DNA of 64,000 bases. Origin: Bin25 sp965221765. GTDB taxonomy: Bacteria > Bacteroidota > Bacteroidia > Flavobacteriales > Flavobacteriaceae. Each line of letters begins with the position of its first letter. Position 1 is the stretch's first letter. The position numbers were made by a program, and so were the translations under genes. The notes under the pieces were generated by a model. That model had not been told where the DNA came from. It saw nothing but the letters and a program-made list of their open reading frames with translations, and did not search any database. Of this stretch, positions 46,810 through 56,119 are shown one piece after another. The stretch is from NCBI GenBank assembly GCA_965221765.1, contig OZ244911.1, positions 1,054,001 to 1,118,000 of the forward strand, given 5' to 3'.

Positions 46810-47562
46810 GAGTATATCATTTTAATGGATTATCAATGGTTGATGAATATCACATAAGAAGCACCCCTTTGATAGGAATAACTATATTATTACTTATCGA
46901 AAACCTTTTATTCGTCAAGATTTGCCAAATACATTTCTTTCATTACTTATGTGGACTTATAAACGAATATAAAAAATTGTGAAATAAGTAAATCTAGTGA
47001 TATCCTCACTTTTATCTGTCATTTTCTAAATAATGATAGGACTATTTGATCAGCATACTCATCACGTTAAAGTGATGACTATCCACAGATTACTTTTTGA
47101 CCTTTCTGCATATCATTTAACCAAACTTTTTAAATGAATGCCATGTTCAACTATTTTGGATAAAGACATCGACCAAGCCATGGAAATCAAGTGTCTCAAA
47201 GAATTAAGGTCCATGATTTACTACCATTAAGGGATGGTTTCCATGGCGAACCATTTCCTAGAGTTGCGCAAAGGAGTACGATTGAAGATCTCATTTTCAA
47301 TCCAAAAAATGGAGACTTGACCTATGTCGGTAATTCCAAAAGTTTTGTTCAAGAATTAGGCCCCATTTTGGCTAATCCATGAGTGCTTATTGGATTATGA
47401 TTCGGTAACAAAACTTTTAATTCTTCCGAAAGTTTTGATTAACCAATTGGAACAGTCGATAAAAAGATTTTTGAACTTAAAGATGGTAGTTTTGTAGTAA
47501 TAATAAATAATGCAAAGTCATATTTGATAGAGGATTCTATCTGACCTTTATAGCCGTATCTA
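46810..47562. other. Gap with a possible gene scrap, no firm gene
   Basis: 47191-47382 is open on the plus strand (63 codons, VHDLLPLRDGFHGEPFPR...) and may be the tail of a lost gene; I recognise no family. CCATGTTCAACT at 47141-47152 resembles part of the 23-bp repeat. Nothing else is evident. Confidence 0.3.
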
Positions 47563-47682
47563 ATGAAATATAACCATCGTGATTTATTTTTAGAATTATA
47601 TTCTGCAAGAGACGAATAGGAAGTCGATGAAGTTATTTCTAATTATGCAGTAATTTTTGATGATGATAAGAGTTGGAAACCT

Positions 47683-49605
47683 TTGGGGCAAAATAGAAGC
47701 AATTTTAGTGTTGTAAATAATCAGCAATCAAACCCAATTGCTGCATTGATTGAAAAAGTAACCAATTCAATTGATGCTATGCTCACCAAAAAATGTTTGG
47801 AATTAGGACTTAACCCAAAATCAGAAGAAGCCCCTAAATCAATGAAAGAAGCTATAGAAATTTTTTATCCAAATAACAAAGATTGGGATTTGAAGTCATT
47901 TCGAAGAAAACAAGCCGAAGAAATTCAAATAATTGCTGATGGCAAAGGACCTAGAAAAAAACAGAATTATCCAACTTCTCTTGTTATTTATGATAATGGA
48001 GAAGGCCAATATCCTGAAAAATTCGAAAAAACCTTTTTGTCTTTATTGACAGGAAATAAAAATGACATTCAGTTTGTTCAAGGCAAGTATAATATGGGAG
48101 GTAGTGGAGCAATTGTTTTTTGTGGCAAAAAGCGTTACCAATTAATTGGTTCAAAGCGATACGATAATAAAAAAAATTTTGGTTTCACTTTAATCAGAGA
48201 GCATCCAAAAAAGGAGAGCGATAATGCAAAAGAGACTTGGTATGAATATCTTGTCATTGATAGTCAAATTCCTTCTTTCGCAATTGAAACTTTGGACTTA
48301 GATTTAGAAAATAGAGAGTTTAAAACGGGAACAATCATCAAAATGTACTCTTACCAATTCCCTAGGGGTTATTATGGGTTTGCACAAGATTTGAATCAGA
48401 GCATAAACGAATTTTTATATACCCCTGTTCTTCCGATATTAACAAAGGACACTCCCGAAAGATATCCCAATAATGAAGTGTTAACATCTGATTTGTTTGG
48501 TCTCAAATATCGCCTAGATAAAGAAAAAGACGAATACCTTGGTGAGTGTTTTAGTGAGAAATATATAGACAGTTTGTTTGGAGAAATGGAGGTGTCCTAT
48601 TTCATTTTTAAACAAAACGTCAAAAATCATGATTTCAAAAATACCAAAGACACAATACAGAAAAGGTACTTCAAAAATAATATGAGTGTGTTATTCTCTC
48701 TAAACGGACAGGTTCATGGGCTATATACCTCCGAGTTTATCACTAGATCATTGAAATTAAATTTATTGAAAGATTATCTTCTCATTCATGTTGATTGTAC
48801 AAAAATGAATTATAGTTTCAGAAAAGAACTCTTTATGGCATCAAGAGATAGACTTAAAGATGGAGATGAAACACATAAACTAAGACGTTATTTAACTGAA
48901 AAATTGGGAAATTCAAATGGAAGGTTAGCAAAAATTCAAAAAGAACGCAAACATGCCATAAGCATAGATACTTCAGAAGAAAACAATCAACTTCTAAAAA
49001 ACATAGCAAGTAATCTCCCCTTTCCTCCAGAGTTAAGGGAATTGCTGGGAGATTCTTTTAAACTGGATTTAAAAGACAACAGAGTTAGAAATCAAAATAG
49101 AAAAAAGAAAAATGGCAAGTCGACACAACCTTTTTTACCAAAAAGATTTCCAAGTTATTTTAAGATTGATTCGTCAGCAAAGGGTAAAACTGAAGCAGTA
49201 AGAATACCTTTAAATGGTCAAAAGATAATTCGATTCAGGACTGATTGTGAAGATGAATATTTTAATAGAGTAGAAGAGCCTGGTGAATTTAAACTAGAAT
49301 TATTAAAGTTTTCTAGAGATTCATCCGACACAACTCATGAAAATGAGGTGCCTAATGAGATTTCAGATGTATTTAACATAAATACAAGTAGCCCTGACAA
49401 AGGGACTATTCGAATCAACCTAAATCCAAGAGATGATGTAAAAGTAGGAGATGCAGTTCAAATAAAAGCAAAACTAACATCCCCTAAATCTTCAGAAGGA
49501 TCGTTTAATGCGATTTTTTGGGTAATAATTTCTAAACCTGAAAAACGAACCGAACTAGTTCACAGTCAAAAGAAAGAGTTTGATTTAATGAATGGGATTA
49601 CCTAA
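47683..49605 (+). CDS. GHKL (HSP90/MORC-like) ATPase with an in-frame TAG near its natural start
   Basis: A 640-residue reading frame from a TTG, with an N-terminal GHKL ATP site: EKVTNSIDAM (N box, about 24-33), YDNGEGQ (G1 box, about 105-111) and KYNMGGSGAIVF (G2 box, about 138-149). The family includes DNA-gating and defence ATPases. Protein-like sequence continues upstream in the same frame to an ATG at 47563 (MKYNHRDLFLELYSARDE), but a TAG at 47617-47619 interrupts it. The gene is therefore either started at a rare codon after the stop or damaged by one nonsense mutation. The next gene overlaps its end by 14 nt. Confidence 0.65.
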   Translation: MGQNRSNFSVVNNQQSNPIAALIEKVTNSIDAMLTKKCLELGLNPKSEEAPKSMKEAIEIFYPNNKDWDLKSFRRKQAEEIQIIADGKGPRKKQNYPTSLVIYDNGEGQYPEKFEKTFLSLLTGNKNDIQFVQGKYNMGGSGAIVFCGKKRYQLIGSKRYDNKKNFGFTLIREHPKKESDNAKETWYEYLVIDSQIPSFAIETLDLDLENREFKTGTIIKMYSYQFPRGYYGFAQDLNQSINEFLYTPVLPILTKDTPERYPNNEVLTSDLFGLKYRLDKEKDEYLGECFSEKYIDSLFGEMEVSYFIFKQNVKNHDFKNTKDTIQKRYFKNNMSVLFSLNGQVHGLYTSEFITRSLKLNLLKDYLLIHVDCTKMNYSFRKELFMASRDRLKDGDETHKLRRYLTEKLGNSNGRLAKIQKERKHAISIDTSEENNQLLKNIASNLPFPPELRELLGDSFKLDLKDNRVRNQNRKKKNGKSTQPFLPKRFPSYFKIDSSAKGKTEAVRIPLNGQKIIRFRTDCEDEYFNRVEEPGEFKLELLKFSRDSSDTTHENEVPNEISDVFNINTSSPDKGTIRINLNPRDDVKVGDAVQIKAKLTSPKSSEGSFNAIFWVIISKPEKRTELVHSQKKEFDLMNGIT

Positions 49606-50044
49606 GATGATATTGGCTTATCAAAAAAAGCGTCCAGAAGATAAAAACATAATTGCTTGGGATAAAGTACTTTCAGTGACAGGTCAAGAAATGGAAAATG
49701 AAACTGTGATGGTACCACAAATAGAAGGAACTAATATAGATGCAATATATGTTAGTATGGATTGTTCTGTCCTAAAGAAATTTAAATCGAAACATAAGAA
49801 CCCAACTTTAGACCAGGTTTCAATAATTGAGAAAAAGTATTACACTTCAGTTTATTTCCATGTATTATTTTTGTACGTTATAACTAAAAATAGAGGATAT
49901 GAAATTGGAAAGAGAAATAAACACAATGAAAAAATAGGCTATGTGCTATTAGAGGAATATTTAATGGATTTATTTAATCGAAATTATGCTTCTTTTATCC
50001 TTAACTATGAAATGGAAGAGTTGATTAAAAACATGGAAGAATAA
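49592..50044 (+). CDS. Hypothetical partner protein of the GHKL ATPase
   Basis: A 150-residue protein overlapping the ATPase gene by 14 nt, so it is translationally coupled. There is no signal peptide; the sequence is mixed alpha/beta with IEKKYYTSVYFHVLFLYVITKNRGYEI in the middle (shown in part) and an acidic helical end (YEMEELIKNMEE). No motif is recognised. A second ATG at 49607, just after the ATPase stop, would remove five residues and is equally possible. It is probably a small subunit of a two-gene defence module, by context only. Confidence 0.55.
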   Translation: MGLPKMILAYQKKRPEDKNIIAWDKVLSVTGQEMENETVMVPQIEGTNIDAIYVSMDCSVLKKFKSKHKNPTLDQVSIIEKKYYTSVYFHVLFLYVITKNRGYEIGKRNKHNEKIGYVLLEEYLMDLFNRNYASFILNYEMEELIKNMEE

Positions 50045-50212
50045 GACTCTAATGGATTAAATTCATAACTCATTGAAAATTAATAAGTTAAAGGATAAGA
50101 TATTTTGGCAAACACACATTTAACCTATTGCAATGTTCAACTCAAGTTTCGAAGAAAAAAAAGTCTAAACGGTCTAAGCTAGTATGAACAAAACTTTTCA
50201 GAAGAAAATACC

Positions 50213-51325
50213 TTGCTTAACCAATTCCCTTCATATCGGAGTGTGTCATTAAGTAAGCAAAAGATTGTTAATAGTATTCCCTTGTATTTGGACAATGCTT
50301 CTACAACTCCTTTAGATCATAGGGTTTATGATGAAATGAAGCCATACTTTAAAACCCACTATGGCAATCCTTCATCAAAAAACTATCATTCTTTAGAGCC
50401 TCAAAAAGCAATAAAAAAGTCTAGGGAAAGAATATCTGAACTAATAGAAGCTGTACCTAACCAAATAATATTCAACAGTGGTTCTACAGAGGGGATAAAT
50501 CATGTGTTGAAGTCCCTGTTTTTTTCTTCCATTCAAAGCGGAAAAAATCACCTTGTTATATCTTCTATAGAACATAAGGCAGTCATTGAAACTGCTAACT
50601 ATTTAAATTCAATTGGATGTGAAGTGACAAAAGTAGGAGTCGATAAAAACGGAGTAATTGATCTTGAAATGCTATCAAAATCTCTTATAGATAATACATT
50701 TTTGGTGTGTGTCATGTTAGTCAATAATGAAACTGGTGTTATTCAACCTGTTACTGAAGTAATTTCACTAGCGAAATCAAAAAAAATTCCTGTTTTTTCA
50801 GATGCAACACAAGCAATTGGTAAATTAAAAGTCAATGTTGTTGATTTAGATGTCGACTATTTATGTTTTAATTCCCATAAAATAAATGGACCAAAAGGAG
50901 TTGGAGCACTATACATCAAATATCCAAGTAGATTAACTCCTTTGATTCATGGAGGTGGACAGGAAGATGGCCAAAGGGGAGGGACTTATAATGTACCTGG
51001 GATTGTCGGATTTGGCAAAGTAGCAGACATATTAGTTAATGAAATGACAACGAATATTAAAAACTACAAAAAAGAAAAATCGTTTATCATCAATGATTTA
51101 ATTGGAAAAGATGCAAAAGAGAATTTTACGAGTGTAAATAAAGTCCCCAATATTATAAGTATGACTCTTTTTAATTATGAAAATGAAGAATATCTTTTAA
51201 GAAATAAAACCCGTTTCTCAGCATCAATAGGAAGTGCTTGTAGTGCAAAAATTATTCAAGAATCTCATGTCTTAGAAGCAATTCCAGGAATTAATCCTAA
51301 AAAAGTAATACGCATCTCTTTATAA
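50213..51325 (+). CDS. sspA: Cysteine desulfurase, SspA/DndA-like
   Basis: A 370-residue PLP enzyme of the IscS/NifS class that takes sulfur from cysteine as a protein persulfide. It has LYLDNASTTPLD near 24-35, SSIEHKAV, NNETGVIQP, the PLP-binding Lys in SHKINGPKG (about 222-230) and the catalytic Cys in GSACSAK near 343. It stops at RISL, about 20-30 residues before most homologues, so the C-terminal helix is missing. No ATG fits; TTG at 50213 or GTG at 50243 may start it. It heads an operon of five genes and faces the sspBCD-like operon, so I infer the SspA role of sulfur donor for DNA phosphorothioation. Confidence 0.82.
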   Translation: MLNQFPSYRSVSLSKQKIVNSIPLYLDNASTTPLDHRVYDEMKPYFKTHYGNPSSKNYHSLEPQKAIKKSRERISELIEAVPNQIIFNSGSTEGINHVLKSLFFSSIQSGKNHLVISSIEHKAVIETANYLNSIGCEVTKVGVDKNGVIDLEMLSKSLIDNTFLVCVMLVNNETGVIQPVTEVISLAKSKKIPVFSDATQAIGKLKVNVVDLDVDYLCFNSHKINGPKGVGALYIKYPSRLTPLIHGGGQEDGQRGGTYNVPGIVGFGKVADILVNEMTTNIKNYKKEKSFIINDLIGKDAKENFTSVNKVPNIISMTLFNYENEEYLLRNKTRFSASIGSACSAKIIQESHVLEAIPGINPKKVIRISL

Positions 51326-51328
51326 AAT

Positions 51329-52549
51329 ATGGCTAGTAGAAGTTATAAAAAAAGAATTTTTCAACTGAAGGGACACCTACGCGCATCCTATGGAGAAATA
51401 AAAAGAATTATATATGAGGAATATCGAATACTTCTCAAATCAAGTCATATTGACTATGTTTTGAATGAAATATCTGATAATAAATCAATTGTTAATTCGA
51501 ACATTGATAAATCTGTTAAATTGATTGAAAAAATAATACGAAAAAGTAAATTGGCAATTTCCGCAAAAGATATAAGTAAAATTTTAAGATATGAGCATCA
51601 GGAAAGAATGACTAAGAGCCAAATAAACAAGGTTATTCATAGACATTTAAAAGATAAAGTATCGTACGATCGGTATTACTTTACATACAGTTGGAGAGGA
51701 ATTTCATCTGCAAAAAACTCTCTAAATCATGTAAAAAATAAAATTGAATTCATTTTGGGAGACCTAGATTCTTTGGATATTTTCGATTCCATTAAAAGCT
51801 TTTTTAAAAATTATTTGTTTCAAACTTCAACTGGTATTGAAAAAATAGACTACCTTATAAAATCTGTGGTCAAGGATAACAGAATAACGGTCTGTGAAGA
51901 AACTTTTCTTAAACTTAAAGCGAGAGAATTCGGATATTCAGAAGACATTATAATAGAAGCCGAAAAAAAATTAGCAAAAAACAATCCGTATTTAGATAAT
52001 CTGATTCATATAATATTTGATGACGGAATAATTACACGAGAAGAAATTCAATTCTTGCGTGAAAAGGGAGAAGAACATAATTTTTCATTTTCTTTTGTAA
52101 ACGAAAGATTTTGGCTAATCGGAGGGGCCAAATTTCTCCCTCATTTACTAAAGGTTAAACCTATAGATGAAGTTTTGATTCTATTCTATGTTATGCAAAA
52201 ATGCGATTCAGAAAAATATACTCTTTCAAATCTGTTAGAAAGTTTAGATATATTTAATAATGACAACAATTATATAGACACTTTAGGTTTGAAGATTAGG
52301 GAAAAACTTGGAATTGACTTAAATAAAAAACTGTCGACTTTATTCAAATATGAATTTGATTACTCAAGTTATCTCATTGAAATTTTAAATAAAAAAGATA
52401 ACCTAAATATCACAAACGATTCTGAATTGACGCTAAAAAGTAAGATTATGAAAATTCTGATTCAAGAAAAGCATCGAATTGGCTCACCAGATGTAAATCT
52501 TCTTGTTGAGAATATAAATTATCGAATTGAAAATAATCTATGGGATTGA
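51329..52549 (+). CDS. Helical protein of the phosphorothioation locus, TerB-like segment, unknown
   Basis: A 406-residue, Lys- and Ile-rich protein. The N-terminal half has two winged-helix-like stretches (FQLKGHLRASYGEIKRIIY near 12-30; ISAKDISKILRYEHQERMTKSQINKVIH, about 77-104, shown in part), suggesting DNA or protein binding. The middle (about 190-260) holds two segments with the pattern D-x-x-I-T-x-x-E..L (VKDNRITVCEETFLKLKA and DDGIITREEIQFLREKG), as in TerB-like domains. No enzyme motif is seen. It starts 3 nt after sspA and overlaps the helicase by 10 nt. It is an uncharacterised part of this locus. Confidence 0.6.
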   Translation: MASRSYKKRIFQLKGHLRASYGEIKRIIYEEYRILLKSSHIDYVLNEISDNKSIVNSNIDKSVKLIEKIIRKSKLAISAKDISKILRYEHQERMTKSQINKVIHRHLKDKVSYDRYYFTYSWRGISSAKNSLNHVKNKIEFILGDLDSLDIFDSIKSFFKNYLFQTSTGIEKIDYLIKSVVKDNRITVCEETFLKLKAREFGYSEDIIIEAEKKLAKNNPYLDNLIHIIFDDGIITREEIQFLREKGEEHNFSFSFVNERFWLIGGAKFLPHLLKVKPIDEVLILFYVMQKCDSEKYTLSNLLESLDIFNNDNNYIDTLGLKIREKLGIDLNKKLSTLFKYEFDYSSYLIEILNKKDNLNITNDSELTLKSKIMKILIQEKHRIGSPDVNLLVENINYRIENNLWD

Positions 52550-54132
52550 TTAATCTTATTAAAAGACTTCCAAATGGTGTTAAGTCTCGAATTTTAGGTT
52601 CTGAAGCCACAAAAATCATAAGATATTCTTTTGTTAATTCCGATGACGATGCTCTTCCATCAGACATTCTAAATGAAGCAGTAGCTCTACACGCAGGTAT
52701 TATGTTAGTAAATAAATCTCGAAATAGAGAATTATTGATTGAATATTTAGATGTGGAGAGTCTTCAGAGTCTTGGATTTGGAGAGAACTCAACTAATTTA
52801 TTTGATGAGGCCATTCAATTTTACAAAAAAAATGTCAATCGATTTATGGAGGATTTTCATATAGAAGAAGAGTATAGAAGAATAGAAGTAAAGGATTCTC
52901 GAAAATCTTGGGAATATGTCACTCCAATTTATGGTAAATGTAATGGTACACACGCTTTTACTCACCCTTATCAATTACGAATCAAAAAAGACCTTACAAG
53001 TCATTTGATGGCTCCAGTCAATTACGATACAAATAAATCTTTGTTAACAATGCCTACTGGATCTGGTAAAACCATTTTAGCAATGGAAACAATTGTGGAC
53101 TTATTTAGACTTCATCATGCAAAAACCCCTTTGAATATTTGTTGGCTTGTTAATTCGGTTGAGTTAGCTGAACAGAGTCTAGAAAGTTTCCAGAAGTTGT
53201 GGAAACAAAAAGGAGATAGAATGATAATGGCTCAACGATATTTTAATAGATTCAATAAACTCAATGAAGAGAAAGTTAGTAAAATAACTTTTGCAACTTT
53301 CCAACTATTGACTAAAAGATTAATAAGACGAGAAAAAGAGGACATAAATTATATTTCAAATGTTGATTATTTGTTTATCGATGAAGCACATTTTACTGGA
53401 GCAGAGGAATATCGAAAGGTCTTTGAATTTTATAAAGACAATAACGACAACCCAAAAATTATTGGACTTACGGCTACACCACTAAGGTCTGAAGATGATG
53501 ACTTCTCATCTTTACGAGAAATGTTTAATCATTATTTGAGACTGAAAGATGAAAGTTACAAAGAGGTTGATAGTCCCATTGAATATCTACAAAAAGGAAA
53601 ATATTTATCAATTCTAAATTTTCATGTTTTGAATCATGCGATTGAGAATAAAAAAAGTAAAAAAGATGATATGTCGGGCTATTATAAAGACTTACATGAG
53701 TCCGTGAAAAACGCTTGTGAAAATGTAATTGAAAAAAAACAAAACACAATCATTTTTGCAGAATCTAAATCCCATGCAATTGCTCTTAGTCTATACTTAA
53801 AATCAAAAGGAATTGAAAATAAACTCATTGTTGGTGAAACGCCTATGGCAAATCGTAAAGAATACATAGAACAACTTGGAGATAAAAATCATGATCTATG
53901 CGTACTTGTTAATGAACGAATTTTGTCAACAGGAATAGATGTTCCAGGTTTAAATTCGATTATGGTATTGTTAGAAATTGACTCCACCACCTCATGTTTG
54001 CAAATTTTAGGAAGAGCAATGAGAGGTCCTAAAAATGGAGGAAACAAAACCAACACAGTTTACCTTACAAAAGACAATAAGAATAAACTAGAAAATTTCA
54101 AAATTCTAGAAGGAGAAGCAATCAATAATTAA
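52540..54132 (+). CDS. DEAD/DEAH-box superfamily 2 helicase
   Basis: A 530-residue SF2 helicase/translocase. An N-terminal extension of about 160 residues is followed by motif I PTGSGKT (about 172-178), motif II DEAH (281-284), motif III TATP (about 310), a second RecA fold with IIFAESKSHA, and motif VI QILGRAMRGP near 488-497, as in type I/III restriction translocases. Overlap with the gene before it (10 nt) and the 12-nt gap after it imply co-expression. Its likely job is to move along DNA for the GHKL and PLD proteins. No nuclease motif is visible in the protein itself. Confidence 0.85.
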   Translation: MGLINLIKRLPNGVKSRILGSEATKIIRYSFVNSDDDALPSDILNEAVALHAGIMLVNKSRNRELLIEYLDVESLQSLGFGENSTNLFDEAIQFYKKNVNRFMEDFHIEEEYRRIEVKDSRKSWEYVTPIYGKCNGTHAFTHPYQLRIKKDLTSHLMAPVNYDTNKSLLTMPTGSGKTILAMETIVDLFRLHHAKTPLNICWLVNSVELAEQSLESFQKLWKQKGDRMIMAQRYFNRFNKLNEEKVSKITFATFQLLTKRLIRREKEDINYISNVDYLFIDEAHFTGAEEYRKVFEFYKDNNDNPKIIGLTATPLRSEDDDFSSLREMFNHYLRLKDESYKEVDSPIEYLQKGKYLSILNFHVLNHAIENKKSKKDDMSGYYKDLHESVKNACENVIEKKQNTIIFAESKSHAIALSLYLKSKGIENKLIVGETPMANRKEYIEQLGDKNHDLCVLVNERILSTGIDVPGLNSIMVLLEIDSTTSCLQILGRAMRGPKNGGNKTNTVYLTKDNKNKLENFKILEGEAINN

Positions 54133-54144
54133 AATTAGAAGTTC

Positions 54145-56118
54145 ATGAATAATTTATATGGAAACAGATTTATTGAAAAACTTGTCAGTTCAGGATATAA
54201 AAACCCTACTTATGCAATAGCAGAAATCATTGATAATTCTATTGATGCGAACGCCAAAAATATTGATATCGTTTTTATAGAAGAAATCACAAAAGAAGGA
54301 GGAAGAAACTCTAAATTCATTTCAGATGTCTTTTTCATAGATGATGGAAACGGGATGGATGAGATAAAAATTAATGGATGTTTAAAGTTTTCAGATGGAG
54401 AGGGAGCATCTAAAAGTCGTATAGGTGCGTTTGGTGTTGGACTTCCAAATTCTTCGATTTTTGTTGGTCGTCGAGTTGAAGTATATTCCAAAGACAAGTC
54501 AACGGGAAATTGGAATTACGTTTTTTTAGATCTTGATAATCAACTTAGCAGAATAGATCCAGGGTATGATGATTCCATAGTTAATACCCCAAGTTTTAGA
54601 GAACAAAATTTAGATATTGATACTCAAAAGAATAGTACAATAATTAGATGGTCAAAAATTAGAAATATTGGAGCTCGCAAACCCAGAACGGTTATAGATA
54701 GAACTCAAAAACTTATTGGTAGAATTTATAGATATGCTTTAGATAATGTAAGTATTACATTTAGTTCGAAATTCTCAGAAAACAAAAATTTTGATATAAA
54801 GAATGAGAAAACGCTACCATACGACCCTTTATTTTTAAAAGAATCACGCTCCCAAATCACTGACTTGGTATGGGAGTTAGCAACAACTGATGAGAGTAAT
54901 ACTAAGCATTACCAAGTAAGTCAAGGATTGGAGGATAAAAAAGAATTTAACACCAAGTATCATTATAAAAAATTTATAAGAGGTTGTATACCAAATCAGA
55001 CCATTTTACCCTTATTTCAGAAATTTGATAATTATTGGGATGTTAAGCAAGTTTTATCGATCAATAAGAAGAAATACATCTACACTATTCGTGCTTCTTT
55101 TGCGAATAAAAGTATTGCACATCCGGGAATAAGATCTGGCGGTAAAACAGAATTAGGTCAAGAAATAAGAAAAAAAATGGTTGGAACATCTCATTTTAAT
55201 GGAGGAAATATTTCGTTTATAAGAAATAATAGGGAAATAGATTCTGGCAGTTATGGTTTGTATAGCCTAACTACTGAAAAAGAAAGATTTTGGACTATAG
55301 AAATTCATTTTGATAGTAGTTTGGACAGATTGATGGGTCTTGATTACCAAAAGCAAAATGTTGCTTTCAGACCAGTAACAAATGAAGATATAAGTGAACT
55401 TGAACACTCGATTGATTTAAGAGAAAATGAACAACAACTTATTCTTTTTCAAAAGATATCAGAAGATATAAAACAATGTATAAGGCAAATAAAGAAGCAT
55501 TTGACTGATTATGCAAGAGAATTTAAAAGAGAGCATGATGCCGCTTTGAAAAAAAAAGAAACCGGTGAGAAAGAAGAGATGCGATCAGTTGAAAAGGCTG
55601 TCATAAGAGTTTTACCAACTGGAAATGAATGGACTAAAACCCAAGAAGAGAATTATGTTAAATTTCTCAAAGGGAAATATATGTCTATTTCTGAAGAATC
55701 TATATCAGAACAAATTGAAAAATATGCAAAAGGACTTCATAAAACGGTTGTCTTGTACAATTCAGATAACACTGGAAATTTATTTGATATAACATCTATA
55801 CGTGGTATAAAAGTAACCTTTATAAATACAGAACATCTTTTTTACAAGAACATTATTGAACCATTAAAAGATAACAAAACTCTAAGCGTTTTTACAAGTG
55901 CTATTGAAATGCTGATATGTTCATATGCTTATGAAATGGATGTGATGATTAGTGACAACTCAAATCATGAGAGGATTCTGATGCAATATTTGAGAAAAAT
56001 CAGTGATAGATTACAAAATTTTATTTCTGATGGACAACTATATGTTGATACAGAGTATTGGAGAGAAAAGCTCGAAAAGGAGAAAGAATATGATGAAAAT
56101 GAAGAATTAGAAGAATGA
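54145..56118 (+). CDS. MORC-like GHKL ATPase
   Basis: A 657-residue protein with a GHKL ATP-binding N terminus: EIIDNSIDAN (N box, about 28-37), DDGNGMD (G1 box, about 66-72) and RIGAFGVGLPNSS (G2 box, about 92-104). An S5-like transducer region follows, and a charged helical C-terminal part (about 440-480 is Lys/Glu-rich and probably coiled coil). Such ATPases act as DNA clamps. It is the fourth gene of the sspA operon, 1 nt before the PLD gene. It is not a close copy of the GHKL gene at 47683; the boxes differ. Confidence 0.8.
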   Translation: MNNLYGNRFIEKLVSSGYKNPTYAIAEIIDNSIDANAKNIDIVFIEEITKEGGRNSKFISDVFFIDDGNGMDEIKINGCLKFSDGEGASKSRIGAFGVGLPNSSIFVGRRVEVYSKDKSTGNWNYVFLDLDNQLSRIDPGYDDSIVNTPSFREQNLDIDTQKNSTIIRWSKIRNIGARKPRTVIDRTQKLIGRIYRYALDNVSITFSSKFSENKNFDIKNEKTLPYDPLFLKESRSQITDLVWELATTDESNTKHYQVSQGLEDKKEFNTKYHYKKFIRGCIPNQTILPLFQKFDNYWDVKQVLSINKKKYIYTIRASFANKSIAHPGIRSGGKTELGQEIRKKMVGTSHFNGGNISFIRNNREIDSGSYGLYSLTTEKERFWTIEIHFDSSLDRLMGLDYQKQNVAFRPVTNEDISELEHSIDLRENEQQLILFQKISEDIKQCIRQIKKHLTDYAREFKREHDAALKKKETGEKEEMRSVEKAVIRVLPTGNEWTKTQEENYVKFLKGKYMSISEESISEQIEKYAKGLHKTVVLYNSDNTGNLFDITSIRGIKVTFINTEHLFYKNIIEPLKDNKTLSVFTSAIEMLICSYAYEMDVMISDNSNHERILMQYLRKISDRLQNFISDGQLYVDTEYWREKLEKEKEYDENEELEE

Positions 56119-56119
56119 A

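Noticed and set aside
47191..47382. 63-codon open frame as a gene
   Set aside because: No start context, no family and the surroundings are decayed; kept only as a possible scrap.
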